Shown: positions 48,138 to 59,400, counted from the stretch's first letter. The stretch: DNA of 64,000 nucleotides from Eonycteris spelaea (GCA_003508835.1 PUFA01000081.1:3720001-3784000); one strand, 5' to 3'. A program made the numbers and translations. Notes: generated by a model not told the origin, from the letters alone.

Positions 48138-48779
48138 ACGCTTCTCACTATAAATCACAATATCATACTCTTTCAGCCTGAGTTAATGCTACTTCCTGGT
48201 TTCATTGTATTTTTCTGCTGGGAAGTTACTAATGCGTTTTCCCAAGGGTGTGACATGGATGTCAGATGCCTTCACCGAGACCTTTCTGTCTACTGCAACA
48301 GACCAGACCCTGCTATGTGCAGTAAAATGCCTGTTTATGCATGATGCCTCTTTATGTATGAGGCTAAATATCAAATTTGGCTAAACTGCAACTGATAGCG
48401 ACACCATAATCCTGGGTATATTTCTTCTGAGAGTTCATTAATTATATTCACAACTGTCTGGAGGGTAAAGATTATGTGCTTGGATTTCCCTAGTTCAAAG
48501 TTCATTCATCTTGTATTCTGGTGGCCCTTATGCTGCCCTTGCCACTATTCATTGCTTAGTTCTTTTCCAATCACACCCAATCGAAAACCAAATATTTGTG
48601 AAACATTTGCTCAATTTACTTATCTATTAGATTTTTATTTTGTATCCTTGTGCTGCTTTATTTAGCAAGGACTTTCTGCTAACCCAGAAATGTAGAGAAA
48701 ATGATTTGATAAACAGCTATTTCTGGCTGATTATCTATTCCATCTCTCAATCAATATACACCAAAGTTTTTGCTTTGTT
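48138..48779. other. Unique DNA, nothing recognised
   Basis: Overlapping opposite-strand frames of 60-70 codons at 48,132-48,374 are unsupported. Confidence 0.4.
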
Positions 48780-48905
48780 TTATTTTTATTAGAGCCAAGC
48801 ATTATGCTAGTTGCTGGGAATATGGTGAACAAACACAGTCCTTGTTTGGATGACACTTGCTAGGATGGCACTACAATTTGGTGATAACAGCAATAGACTA
48901 GAGGG
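48780..48905 (-). repeat. L2 LINE 3' end, reverse orientation
   Basis: 'gccaagcattatgctagttg', 'ctgggaatatggtgaacaaa' and 'acagtccttgtttggatg' follow the reverse L2 3' end. Confidence 0.6.
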
Positions 48906-49894
48906 TCCCCCAGGACTCCTGTCAGCTCTAACTATTGCATCAACCCCCAGAGTAGGACTTCCAAAGTCATTCAAGCTTTATAAACAAGTCTCTGGGGAAT
49001 ATTGTAATTGCCAACAGAAATGGCAACACTGGTAAATATATATCAAGAGTCCAAGGCCTAGTTTTCCCAAGACAGTGGCTTGTGTTGTAATGCTATCTAC
49101 TGGCATCTTGCGTGCAATCAAATCCATCTCATTGAATTTCCTTGACTGTGCAGCCTGAGAATTGGTCCACAGGAATTGAATCCTTTTCAAGTCAGAAAAG
49201 GAATGTGTTCACAAAGGCTTATCCCCTCCCAAAGAATACATAGAATCAAGGTCACAGTTTATAAATTCTGCTTTGGTTTAACACTTGATAATGCTGTCAT
49301 CTCTACAGGAGAGCTTTTGTGGTCTTAACACACAGCAGGCATGACATTTGACTATTTGACTATAATGTCCTGTAATCTTGGATGAATTTTCCAGGAGGCT
49401 ATGCTCATTTGACCATTTAGTACTGTGTGACTGCTGGCTCCTCACCAGGGATTGATGGAATCCTCCTGCCAATCAGTCCCACTGGGGTGCCAGAGCTTTG
49501 AAACAAGTACAAGAAAGGAGCAGTCTTGCCTTTTCCCCTAGCCCTGTCATCTGCTCACACTTGCACATTTCCTTCTGTTTGCAAAGCCCTGGAAATACAA
49601 AGGTTGATAAGACACAGCTCTTCCTAGTTTAATATACAAGAATATACCTTATTTTAACATAGCATAAAAATAAAAACATCACAAATAATAGCAAAGCACA
49701 GAGTTTGGATTAAGACTTCAGGACAATATGATGTTCAGTGACTGGAGAAGAACTGGGATGGACAAATGTCTACACCTATTGATAAAAACAGGTTTTTATA
49801 CTTACTGTATGAATAAAGCCAGATTCTGAAAAAGATATTAAAAAAAGCAAACACAGCAAAGTGATAGAGGACACTTAAAAGAACTCGCCAAGCT
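48906..49894. other. Unique DNA, nothing recognised
   Basis: No gene or named repeat could be supported. Confidence 0.4.
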
Positions 49895-50046
49895 TTGGTG
49901 TCCTATAGAACACAGAGGAGTTCTCTAGGGAGACTTCATGGAGAGGTGACACTTGAGTCTTGTGAGATGAGTAATGAATAAGAGAGTAATTTCAGGCAAA
50001 AGGAACAACATGTATATAGTCCAAGAGAAGAAATGAAGCATCATGG
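49895..50046. repeat. Ancient repeat, left part, split by ERV-A
   Basis: 'gaggtgacacttgagtcttg', 'caggcaaaaggaacaacatg' and 'gaagaaatgaagcatcatgg' have the layout of the same unnamed ancient repeat seen at 14.4 kb. It resumes after ERV-A at 55,028 ('gtttggtatggctggtgga'). Confidence 0.5.
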
Positions 50047-50271
50047 TGTTAAAGGTGGAAAATTTTCAAGTGAGCCAACTTCTGCTCCTATAATCTGCTT
50101 GCTTGTTTGATGTTAACCAGGTATGGTTCTAGGTCTTATAAGCTGCCTCTTTTGGGAGCTCGGGGCTGATTCTTTGACCCTGAGTGGAGAGTCAGTCGCC
50201 GGCTGGCTAATAAAGGCTCATAATTCATCTCAATTGGCTCCATGGGTCTTAGAATTGATCACGCCACAACA
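50047..50271 (+). repeat. ERV-A 5' LTR (225 bp)
   Basis: Starts TGTTAAAGG and ends CCACAACA. TATA-like 'cttataag' near 50,136 and AATAAA at 50,209-50,214. Very short for a gammaretroviral LTR. Compared by eye with the 3' LTR it shows about 15-20 substitutions and one 7-base length difference, pointing to an insertion many millions of years old. Confidence 0.95.
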
Positions 50272-50273
50272 TT

Positions 50274-50291
50274 TGGAGGCCCCAGCGAAGT
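50274..50291 (+). promoter_or_regulatory. ERV-A primer-binding site, tRNA-Thr type
   Basis: Two bases after the LTR comes TGGAGGCCCCAGCGA, complementary for its first 15 bases to the 3' end of a tRNA-Thr whose acceptor side reads TCGCTGGGGCCTCCA (from memory). A Gln primer would fit clearly less well. tRNA-Thr priming is known from HERV-T-like class I elements. Confidence 0.8.
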
Positions 50292-50863
50292 CTCTCCAGA
50301 GGGGAAGATCTCCTAAGACCCACGACCCTGGTTACCTTGGGTGAGGACCTGCCCCGTCCAGGGGACGGCCACTGAGAGACATTCCTCAGCCCCAGATGCC
50401 AGGTGGACTCGCCCAGGAGGGCAGGTGGACAAAAATGTTCAATTCTGTAACAATGGGCATGAGCCATCTGGAGCAGCTTTACCAGTAGTAAGACTGTGCT
50501 CGGATTTGTCTGTTGGTGGGCCCTAAAGGGAACTAGTGGAAGGCTGGATGCAGCAATACTTCCCTAGTTCGGTCAAGGTCTGAGATGTCAGACTTGACTT
50601 CAGGTATTAGGTTTTTGGGGACGCTAGTGTTTTGTGTTACCTGTAGTTTGTCTTGTCTGTCTGTATTGTGTGTGTGTCTGGACTGGTCAAATGTACTGTT
50701 ACCTCCTATTGCCTTGGTCTTCATAAGTTTACTTATTTTGATTCTTTCCTTAGGTCTGGCCTCCGTGGCCCCATCTGACTAGACTCTGGGTCAGAGGCTG
50801 ATCCTAGCCCTGGCTTATTTGGCTTTTGTGTGATTCTCTCTTTTCTTGCCTGTTTTTACTAAC
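50292..50863 (+). other. ERV-A 5' leader
   Basis: Untranslated leader of about 570 bases between primer site and gag start. It has a T/G-rich tract around 50,640-50,700. It probably held the packaging signal and splice donor, but neither is identifiable with confidence. Confidence 0.7.
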
Positions 50864-51508
50864 ATGGGTCAGGCTTCTTCCTCGAATCATCCTACCCCCC
50901 TGAGGGACTGAACTCAGAGGCCTTTCATAGTCTATGTTCCTTTCCCTACTAGTGATCTGTATAACTGGAAACATCAGAACCCTTCTTTCTCAGAGAAACC
51001 ACAGGGATTAACCTCTCTCCTGAGACTATCTTCTTTACTCATCAGCCAACCTGGGATGACTGCCAGCAGCTCCTCCAGGTCCTTTTTACCTTGGAGGAAC
51101 AAGAGTGGATCCTCGAGAAGCTGCCAAAGCTGTGTTCGAACCGAATGGGCACCCACCACTGATCCTACCCACGTCCATCATGTCCTCCTGAATACCCGTC
51201 CACCCTGGGTCCCCAACACCGAACAAGGTAAGGAGGATCTCAAACAGTATCACCAGTTTCTTCTCCAGGGCCTCTGGTCTGCCACCAGAAGACCTACTAC
51301 TCTCTCTAAGCTAAGCAAAGTCATCCAAACCAAGGATGAGTCTCCGGCAGCGTTTTTGGAAGGGCTCTTAGAGTCATACCAATTGTGTACCTCCACTGAC
51401 CTGGAGGACCCAAACAATAGGCGAGCCATTAATCCTGCTTTTGTTAGTCAGTCAGCCCCAGATATCAGGAGGAAGCTGCAAAAGATAGAAGGGTTTGAAG
51501 GCAACTAG
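50864..51508 (+). pseudogene. gag: ERV-A gag remnant (matrix start and capsid)
   Basis: Gag forms the virion core. The ATG at 50,864 opens a frame beginning MGQ, the myristoylation-type start of gammaretroviral matrix, but a stop follows at 50,909-50,911. Capsid sequence appears from about 51,040, first in one frame and then in another (frame open 51,056-51,508). It has the capsid C-terminal layout with 'ESPAAFLEGLLESY', the major-homology-type region. Nucleocapsid zinc knuckles are not found, so the 3' part is deleted. Confidence 0.88.
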
Positions 51509-51519
51509 GATTTGCTCCT

Positions 51520-52905
51520 AGAGCTAGATAAGAAAGGTATCCTGTATCAGCTAAGAAGGCTCAAATCTGCTCCCCTCAGGCAGCCTATCTAGACTACAAC
51601 CTACAGAAAGGGAAAAGGACCCTGTCCTCCCACTGGATTGAAGCCACCCCTGAGGATACCCCAGCCTCAGACCAAGCTATAGGTATGAGAGTTCCTTAGG
51701 GCTGTGGGTTACTGCTGGCTCTTGATCCCTGGGTTTGTAGAAATAGCCAAGACGCTGTATGCCAGTGCAGGAGGGAAAGGAAAAAAAAAAACAAAACACC
51801 TTACCTGGGGAGAGGAGGAAAGAAGGGCGTTTTAGACAGCCCTGACTACAGCCCCCATGCTAGCTCTGTCCAATTTGGAGAAGCCTTTTCAACTCTTTGT
51901 CACAGAGGTATGGGGAATTGCAAAGGGAGTTCTGACCCAGAACCTTGGGCCATGGAAGCTTACCTCTCCAAGTGATTAGACTATGTAGTTGGCTGGATAG
52001 CCTAACTGCTTAAGGGCAATCGCTGCCACCACTGTCCTCATTAAGGAACCCTGAAGCTAACGCTAGGACGGACCCTCCAAATTGTTGCCCTGCACACTGT
52101 AGAATCACTGCTCCGTGGCCCATCAGATCACTGGATCTCCAACACGTGGATCATGCAGTACCAGATCTTGCTCCTTAACCCACCTCACATTCAGCTTCTG
52201 AAAACTACTGCTCTTAACCTGGCCACCCTGCTACCTGATGACTACCCTTCCAGCCCTTACATGACTGTCTCAAGGTATTGGAGAATGTCACCTGCACCTG
52301 ACTGACCTGACAGACAACCTCTGGTTGAATCCAGATGCTACTCTGTTTACAGATGGAAGCAATTTTATTTCAGAAAGAGTCAGGTATGCCGGGGCTGCTG
52401 TAGTAACTACTGAGACTGTCATTTAGGCACAGGCTTTAAGTCATGGAACTTCGGCCCAGCTAGCTGAATTAATAGCAGTGACTCAGGCTCTACAGTGGGG
52501 TAAGGAGAAGACTGAATATATACACAGATAGCAGGTATGCTTTTGCTATGGCTCATATGCATGGGCCCTATACAAGGAACTGGGCTCATTGACTTCGGGG
52601 GAAAAGAAATTAAGAGCAGTGAGGAAATTCTGGCCCTCCTTGAAGCAATTTGGCTACCAAAAAAGGTAGCAATTATCTACTGCCCCGGGCACCAAACCTT
52701 GGGCTCTGAAGTATCCAGGGGCAATGCCTTCGCAGACCAAACAGCCAAGGAGGCTGCCAGAATACCACTGGGGCCTATTAAAGTCTTGCCAGCCCTACCA
52801 CCGAGGGTGTTGAGAGAATCCTCTGTATACACCCAAGAAGAAGCTGAACTTTACAGCAAGCTTGGGGAAAGGAGAGTCCTCCAGATGGGTAGAGCTCCTG
52901 GATAG
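51520..52905 (+). pseudogene. pol: ERV-A pol remnant: RT thumb/connection and RNase H
   Basis: Starts abruptly in the late RT region ('KAQICSPQAAYLDYNLQKG'), so protease and the RT fingers and palm with the catalytic YxDD box are missing. The connection region is around 51,850-52,260. RNase H acidic residues are visible at 52,352 (Asp), 52,466 (Glu), 52,527 (Asp) and 52,735 (Asp), with a 'GHQ' block before the last. Several stops and shifts occur, so it is inactive. Confidence 0.9.
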
Positions 52906-53960
52906 CAGTTATCTTCATTCCAGAGGCCTAGGCCGGAACCTCATTTTACAGATACATCAAGGTACTCATTTAGGGGGAACAAGTTAATTGAACTCTTAAA
53001 AGAAAAGGGACTACTACATCCCTAAATTACAGTAGACTGCCAAATGGGTTTCATCACGGTGCCATACCTGCACACGGGTTCAACCAAGGACCACCAAAGG
53101 AAATCCAACAAGGTGTAAGGCTTTGTGGACAGGCACCAGGAGAACTTTGGGAGTTAGATTTTACCAAAGTCAGCCCAGGAGCCTACGGGTTCAAGTATCT
53201 ACTTGTGTCATAGACACCTATTCAGGATGGACTGAAGCCTTCCCTACAAAACAGGAGACAGCTCAGGTGGTAACAAAGAAGTTAGTCTCAGAGATAGTAC
53301 CTGATTGGCCTGCCCATAGCACTGGGGTCTGACAATGACCCAGCATTTATCACCCAGACCAGCCAATCTTTAGCCAAGGTTCTAGGAATTAATTGGAAAG
53401 CTACATTGTATTTACAGACCTCAGAGCTCAGGACAGGTAGAGAGGATGAATAGGACCCTAAAAGAAACTTTGACTAAGTTTAAGCTGGAAACTGGTGAAA
53501 ACTGGGTAAGCCTCCTTCCCTTGCCCTATTAAGGGCACGGTGCACCCCTACTGTAAGGGAATCACACCCTATAAAATGTTTGGAAGACCCCCTCCACTTC
53601 TCCCAAGTTAGGGGAAGATAGGCTTACAGAAATCCATAACTTCTCCTTCTTAAGTCCTTACAGGCTCTCCACCTGGTGGGCAAAAGACCCACCAGTTAGT
53701 TTCTGCAACCAGAGCCCCAGCTCAGCCCCTAGTCCAGCCACACAACTACTCTCCAGGCGACTGGATATGGGTGAAGAAAATACAACCTGCCTCACTTGAG
53801 CCTCGCTGGGACAGACCTTTTCCTGTCATCTTGGCCACCCCACCTCTGTTAAGGTAGCAGGACGCTGCCACTGGATTCACCACACTAGGATTAAGGTGGC
53901 CCATCCTCCTCAGGCATCAAAACAATGGACCCTGCCAGGATGGAGGACTCATTAAAGATA
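52906..53960 (+). pseudogene. pol: ERV-A integrase remnant
   Basis: Integrase inserts viral DNA. The zinc-finger His pair ('IHQGTHLGG') is near 52,950. In the core, the first Asp ('ELDFTKV') is near 53,158, the second ('SDNDPAF') at 53,331, and the Glu ('[14 protein letters not shown]') at 53,440, so the D,D-35-E layout can be followed at DNA level across frameshifts. The C-terminal part with 'GDWIWVKKIQPASLEPRW' is at 53,755-53,815. A frame open at 53,123-53,332 covers part of the core. Not functional. Confidence 0.9.
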
Positions 53961-53999
53961 AGACTATTACGGGTCCAGTCTGGGCCCCCTTAATTCTAT

Positions 54000-54775
54000 C
54001 TGTCCTCTTCCACTCCTCTGATTGTAACCCCAGTAACCCCATCAGCCTGTGCCAGTTAACTGGGAGCTTACTAGGTCAGAAACTGGTGTCCCCATTTCCA
54101 TCATCAATGCTACAGGACAACCAACATATCACCTAGACTTATGGTATCCTTGGGCAGTATTAAACCACCATACAAGGGACAGTTCTCCCCAAAGGGGGAC
54201 CGAACACTGTAGGAGGGGGCATGTTCAGCGGTATGGGAGCAGGGGCCTGCTTCTCACTACCCTCATAGCTACTCCTTCCCATTACTGCCTATAGCCCCCC
54301 AAGGGACTTGGTTTGCATGTAATGCTGGACTCACTCCTTGTATCAACTCAAGCTACTGGTCTCAGGGTACTGAGGTTTTTATGTGTTAGTCATGTTGTTC
54401 CCCAAGTATATTTCTACTCTGGGGAAGGGGGTCGTGAGCATTTCCAGTATATAGATCACCAAGCTAAGAGAGCTCCCATCCTAATCCCCTTACTAGTAGG
54501 TATAGGCATTCCAGGTTCCGCTGCAGTAGGGACCACAGCTCTAGTCACTGGAGATTCCAACTACCGGACACTCAGTGAACAAGTAGACAAAGACTTACAG
54601 GATCTTGGAACTTCAATATCTCATCTAGAAACTTCTGTAAATTCATTAGCTGAAGTTATCTTACAGAATAGGAGATTAGACCTACTGTTAACTATGTATG
54701 TAAAAAAGGGTGCAGGCAGTGAAACTCATGGTTCTCAGAACTCACTACCCACTGCTCCAGGTTGATGAATCAATG
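54000..54775 (+). pseudogene. env: ERV-A env remnant (SU start fused to TM)
   Basis: An SU N-terminal piece (54,049-54,170) is followed after a short disordered stretch by TM sequence in the frame 54,313-54,765. The TM starts with a KRAP cleavage-region remnant and a hydrophobic fusion-peptide-like run ('ILIPLLVGIGIPGSAAVG') at about 54,475-54,530, then a heptad-repeat region and 'LQNRRLDLL', the start of the gamma-type immunosuppressive-like segment. The CX6CC motif and membrane anchor are absent. Most of SU is deleted, so no functional envelope can be made. Confidence 0.88.
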
Positions 54776-54787
54776 ATTTGCATTCCC

Positions 54788-54805
54788 CTAAAAACCAGTG
54801 GGGAA
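54788..54805 (+). promoter_or_regulatory. ERV-A polypurine tract
   Basis: A-rich then 'agtggggaa' directly before the TGTT of the 3' LTR, the expected plus-strand priming position. Confidence 0.75.
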
Positions 54806-55027
54806 TGTTAAGGGTGGAAAATTTTCAAGTAGGCCAACTTCTGCTTCTGTAATCTGCTTGCTTGTTTGATGTTAACCAGTGTGTGGTTCTAGGCTTTATA
54901 AGCTGCCTCTTTTGGGAGCTCGGGGCTGATTCTCTGGTGGAGAGTCAGTCACTGCCCGGCTAATAAAGGCTCATAATTCATCTCAATTGGCTCCATGGGT
55001 CTTAGAATTGATCGCACCACCACAACA
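54806..55027 (+). repeat. ERV-A 3' LTR (222 bp)
   Basis: Starts TGTTAAGGG and ends CCACAACA. It matches the 5' LTR over its full length and lacks seven bases present there around 50,175. AATAAA is retained (54,962). The four flanking bases (ATGG on the left, GTAT on the right) do not match. Confidence 0.95.
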
Positions 55028-55190
55028 GTATATTTGCATGACTCCAGGTTGTTGTTTGGTATGGCTGGTGGACAGAAGACAAGTTTTGGGAGAGATGGCA
55101 AAGGCAGGACCCAAATCATGGAGGATTTTATATGCAAGATTGCACAAAAGAACTAAGTTTCAAGCATACTTACACAAATTATAGAGCTTG
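55028..55190. repeat. Ancient repeat, right part, after ERV-A
   Basis: 'gtttggtatggctggtgga', 'gggagagatggcaaaggcag' and 'atcatggaggattttatatg' continue the layout of 49,895-50,046. The ERV therefore inserted into an older repeat. Confidence 0.5.
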
Positions 55191-55829
55191 TTCAGCGTCA
55201 AGATTTACTAATAATTCAAATACAATTAACCATGAGGTACATACAAAAAAGAGAGAAATCTGAGATTAACACAGCTTGTCAGTCCTTGCTGAATCAGTAT
55301 GCACTCTTGCCTCTCTCAACATGCGAGGTCTTTAAATATGTGGTCATCCACACAAAGGAGTTGTTTTGTACTCTTGTTTTTTATTCACATAGTACATAGC
55401 TTACATGTTTTCTAGGCAGCCATGTTTCATAAATCCAGTGTTCTGGGTTTGTTTACCTTAAGCACTTCTAGACAGACTGGGTACATCTTGTTAAAAGCAT
55501 TCCAGAGATGATATTTCTTCCACTAGCAAGTACCACTAATATAGTTGACAGAAGATCTATTATTATGTTATTGGCATGTTTACTAGAAGATTTGACTTCC
55601 TTACTTTCTTGACTTCCTAAGTAATTCTCTGCTCAACTTTCCCACCCAGAAAGGGGAGAGAATGCATTGTAGATTTGCTACATACCATTTATTTCTCAGT
55701 GTGCATTTAAACTACCATAAAAGTAGTACATACTTATAATGCAGTCCAGAGACCTTGCCCAAGACCTATGGAATCGGATCTTTAAAAGTGGGGCCCAGGA
55801 TTTGCATTTAAAAATTCACAAAGGATTCA
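55191..55829. other. Unique AT-rich DNA, nothing recognised
   Basis: No gene or named repeat could be supported. Confidence 0.4.
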
Positions 55830-58150
55830 AGATGGTGAATTAGAAATATTCTGAACTCACCTCCTTCCAGGGACAGACCGAATCTACAGCTACTCATAGA
55901 ACAATTTCCTCAAAACAAAACCAAAAACAAACTAAAAATGAGCTGAACAATGACTACACTTTGGGTAAATGAGAAAAAAAACACACACACGCATTGAAGT
56001 GGGTAGGAGAAGCTGATACACAATCTTGCCATAAACTGCATTCCTGATGGAGTGACCCACACTCGGGAGGGAACTCAAAACCTGGAACTTCTTACTGTGG
56101 AGTGAAGGGTTTGAACCCTAGAGAACCCCAACTTTTAAGACCTACACCTGAGAGAAGACCCCAAAACATCTAAGTTACAATGCCAGTTGGGCTCATGTCC
56201 ATGAGACCTACAAGGCTACTGAGGAGCACAAAGTGGCTCTTAAAGGACTCTCATGCTCAGGCTCACTTGTCCCAGGGCCTGGGGCAGAAGCAGCTAATTG
56301 CATCCAGACTTTAAGAGAGCCTCATTTGCTAATCTTAAAGCATCAACTTAAGGGGTAGGCATCTAACTAAGTATACTTCTAGGGGCATGCTGGGGTACTC
56401 TTCAGAGACAGAAGCAGGTAGGCACCACTTTCATGTCTTTTTTTTTTTTTTTTTTTAGTTTTCAAAACTCTAGACCTTTCTTTTTATTTGCTTTTCCCAC
56501 AGTAGGTACCTACTATATACTCCACCTTGCCCAAGCTAAGGGAGTGCCATCTGCTTACTCTGCCTCTACTGTGATCCAGAGCACCAGTATTTCCCTGAGG
56601 GAAAATTTACATGTCTGATGCCCAGTTTTTATATGTGCTGCCCTAGTTTTTGTGGCTACTACCAAGGGAACACCCCTTAATTGCCTGGAGGCCAGGGGAG
56701 CTTGCATTCCTGGGTCTCTTGGGAGTGTAACAACAGAGAGCAGAGTTCTTGGCAGACTACCAGCTCCAGGGTACTGTACAAACTAAAACATACCCCCAGT
56801 CTTTCTGAGAAAAGGGCCTTTACTTGTCTAAAGCTGTAGTCTGAAGGATAGGCTTCTCTGGAACACATCTAGGGACCTATAGAGGGGCTCTCAGAGAATG
56901 GAGGTCAGTAGAAGCAAACTTTGTGCTCTACCTCCACCTTGCTTTAGCTTGTTGATATCTCCTAGAAAGGAGCTTATACCCTTGTTAAGAGCTGTAATTT
57001 TGTAACTGCTTCAAGGGGACACCTCTATATTACCTGGCTTATGGCCAGCAGGACTTATGCTTGCAGGTCCAACAGGACTGAAACCAATGGAGAAAGTTCT
57101 GAAAAAGTTTTAACCAGGGCAGAGAAAGAGGTAACAAACTCAAGAGCTCATTTTTTTTCCCCTGTGAAAGTGGCCTATTATTTTATCAACATAGCAACAG
57201 CCTGAGAGTCATGCTTCTAATTGAAAGGACATCTAGTGGCTGGCTGTATTCCCTTCTAGAGACCTCAGAAGCTAAGGGCTATCTTCACGCTCTCCCTGTG
57301 TGTGTGCAAGGATTCCAATATCTCTCACAGGGGACTTATTACATGCATTTGGTGCTCTAGTTCTGTGGCTACTGCCCAGGGAACACCCCTTTATTGCCCG
57401 AAGGACTTGTATTCTTGAGTCCCACAGGACTGTAACAATTGGAAAGACAGTTTTTGACAGGCACCCTCAGTGTACCACACAGATAGAAGACTAAATCACA
57501 CTACTAGTCTTAGTGTGAAAGAAGTCTAGTTGCTGGTCCTGGGCTTTTTAGCCTGAGGGCAAGCTTATGGTTTGGTACACATCTGGAGGCCTAGGGAGGT
57601 GCTCTAGGAAATGTAGGCCAGTGAATGCCAACTTTGCACTCTCTCTCTGCCTCAATGCAGCTCATCAGAATTTCCCAAACAGGTGCTTGTATACTCATCT
57701 GGGGCCCTGATTTCATGACTGCCACTCAGGTGACATCTCTATACTGCTGACTGTCATAGCTAGTGGGTCTTATGCTTGCAACCCCACAGGACTGTGTATA
57801 TTTGCATACTTTAAAAGCTGCTCCCTGAGGATCTGGCTCCCACAGCTTGAATCTAGGTGCTGAGATCCTCCTCTTTTGGCACACCTCTACTACTGGAAGA
57901 TATTAAAAATATAATAGTGTGCTTGGGAACCAGAAAGTTTGAAAGACAACCAAAACCTAGGGAAGGGTTAAAGGATAAGCTTTTTCACCTGCATAAGTCC
58001 ACTCCTTCAAGATTAGGAGAGGTGGCTGTTTCATCCAACACATAGAAACCAGCACAGAGAGTCAAGCAAACTGAAGAATATTCATCAAACAAAAGAACAA
58101 GATAAATCCTCAGGGAAAAGAAAAACTTATGAAATAGAGATAATTTACCT
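55830..58150 (+). promoter_or_regulatory. L1-D 5' UTR with internal duplication
   Basis: Four related blocks of about 350 bases begin near 56,540, 56,873, 57,250 and 57,590. Alternate blocks are most alike, giving a period near 711. Shared landmarks are 'ggctact' or 'aactgct' plus 'gggaacacc' or 'ggggacacc', then a 'cacaggactg'-type end. A 19-base T-run lies at about 56,439. Monomeric or duplicated 5' UTRs act as promoters in several L1 lineages; this copy is decayed. Confidence 0.7.
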
Positions 58151-59400
58151 GATAAAGTTGAAAGCAATGGCCATAAAAATACTCATGGAGCTTGGGAGAA
58201 TAAATGAACACAGTGAAAACTTCAACAAAGGTGTGAATGAAAAAAGAGACTCTGTGATAAATCTGATAAGCACAGTGATGGAAAGTAACCCCTCAGAGCG
58301 AATCTGATCACAAATTCCTAACTGGGCAGGTCATGGTGGATAGTCATGCCTCAGGCCTATACCTTTCCTAGTAAGAGATTTATCTTTGCCTTAAGCCGCG
58401 TCCACTGTTCTTGTGCATCTAGGTTAACAGACTTTTGAAAATCCAGAGTATCCTCTTTTTGAGATCCCTTGGGGGCATAACCACCCTCAAGGGAGTACAT
58501 GATCTTGTTAACTATTGAGTAATCCAATAATAGAAATTTCTCTGCCTTGCTTTCTCCCATTTTCATGTAACCTTCCTTAAGTTCCTGCCTCAATTCCAAA
58601 TGTATACAAAGAACTGCAAAACTCATTCTCTGGAGAAGTTAAAACCTTGCTTCCCAGTATGTTGTTAATTTGGCTCAAAAAAAAAAAAACCTTATAAAAA
58701 ATCTTTACAGGTTTGGGCTTTCTTACATTGACAAAAGAGATAGTAAATGTAAAATACCAAATAGAAGTTGCATAACTAAAGAACACGTAAGTTGAACTGA
58801 AAAATATACTAGAGGGGTTCAATATAAGAAGAGATGAAAAAGAAGAGAGGATAAATGAAATCGAAGACAGGGCAGTGGAACTCACTCAACTGGAGGAGCA
58901 AAAAGAAAAAGAAAAAATAAAGACAGTTTAAGGGGTTTATGAGGCATCAAGCAGAAACATTGACATATAGGGATTCCACAAGGAGATGAGAAAGAGAAGG
59001 GGCAGAAAACCTATTCAAATAAATAATGCCTGAAAATTTTCCTAATTTGGGGGAGGAAAGACATCCAGATCCAAAAAGCCCAGAAAGTTTCAAATAAGAG
59101 ATGCTTGAAGAGAGGCACACCAGGACAAATTATAATTAAAGTGTCAAAAGTTAAAGAAGAAAATTTTAAAAGCAAGAGAATAACTAACTTTTTATGTTTA
59201 AGGGAACCCCCATATCAGCAGATTTTTCAGCAGGAACTCTTCAGGACAGAAAGGAGGGGCAAAGTACTTAAAAAAATTAACCAAGAATCCTTTATTAGAC
59301 AAAGTTTTAATTTAAAATTGAAAAAGTTTTTTCACACAAGAAAAAGCTAAAGGATTCATCGTTAACCAGCTTCTACAGGAAATTTTAAAGGGTCCTTTTT
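58090..59400 (+). pseudogene. L1-D ORF1 remnant, split by an LTR
   Basis: N-terminal-like text ('agcaatggccataaaaatac', 'ctagaggggttcaatataag') and C-terminal-like text ('aattaaccaagaatccttta') match the ORF1 layout of the family. The frame 59,105-59,350 is a C-terminal piece rich in Lys, Arg and Glu. The LTR at 58.31-58.73 kb interrupts it. No complete frame. Confidence 0.75.
58310..58735 (+). mobile_element. Solo LTR-like insertion in L1-D
   Basis: Breaks the L1 ORF1 region. Its last 165 bases match the LTR at 47.97-48.14 kb in order ('caattccaaatgtat', 'gaactgcaaaact', 'accttgcttcc', 'tttggctcaaa'). Here the poly-A signal region is an A-run. Borders are approximate, and I could not find a clear target duplication. 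Confidence 0.65.

Noticed and set aside
50533..50724. Minus-strand 63-codon frame antisense to the ERV-A leader
   Set aside because: It lies across an untranslated retroviral leader and has no recognisable product.
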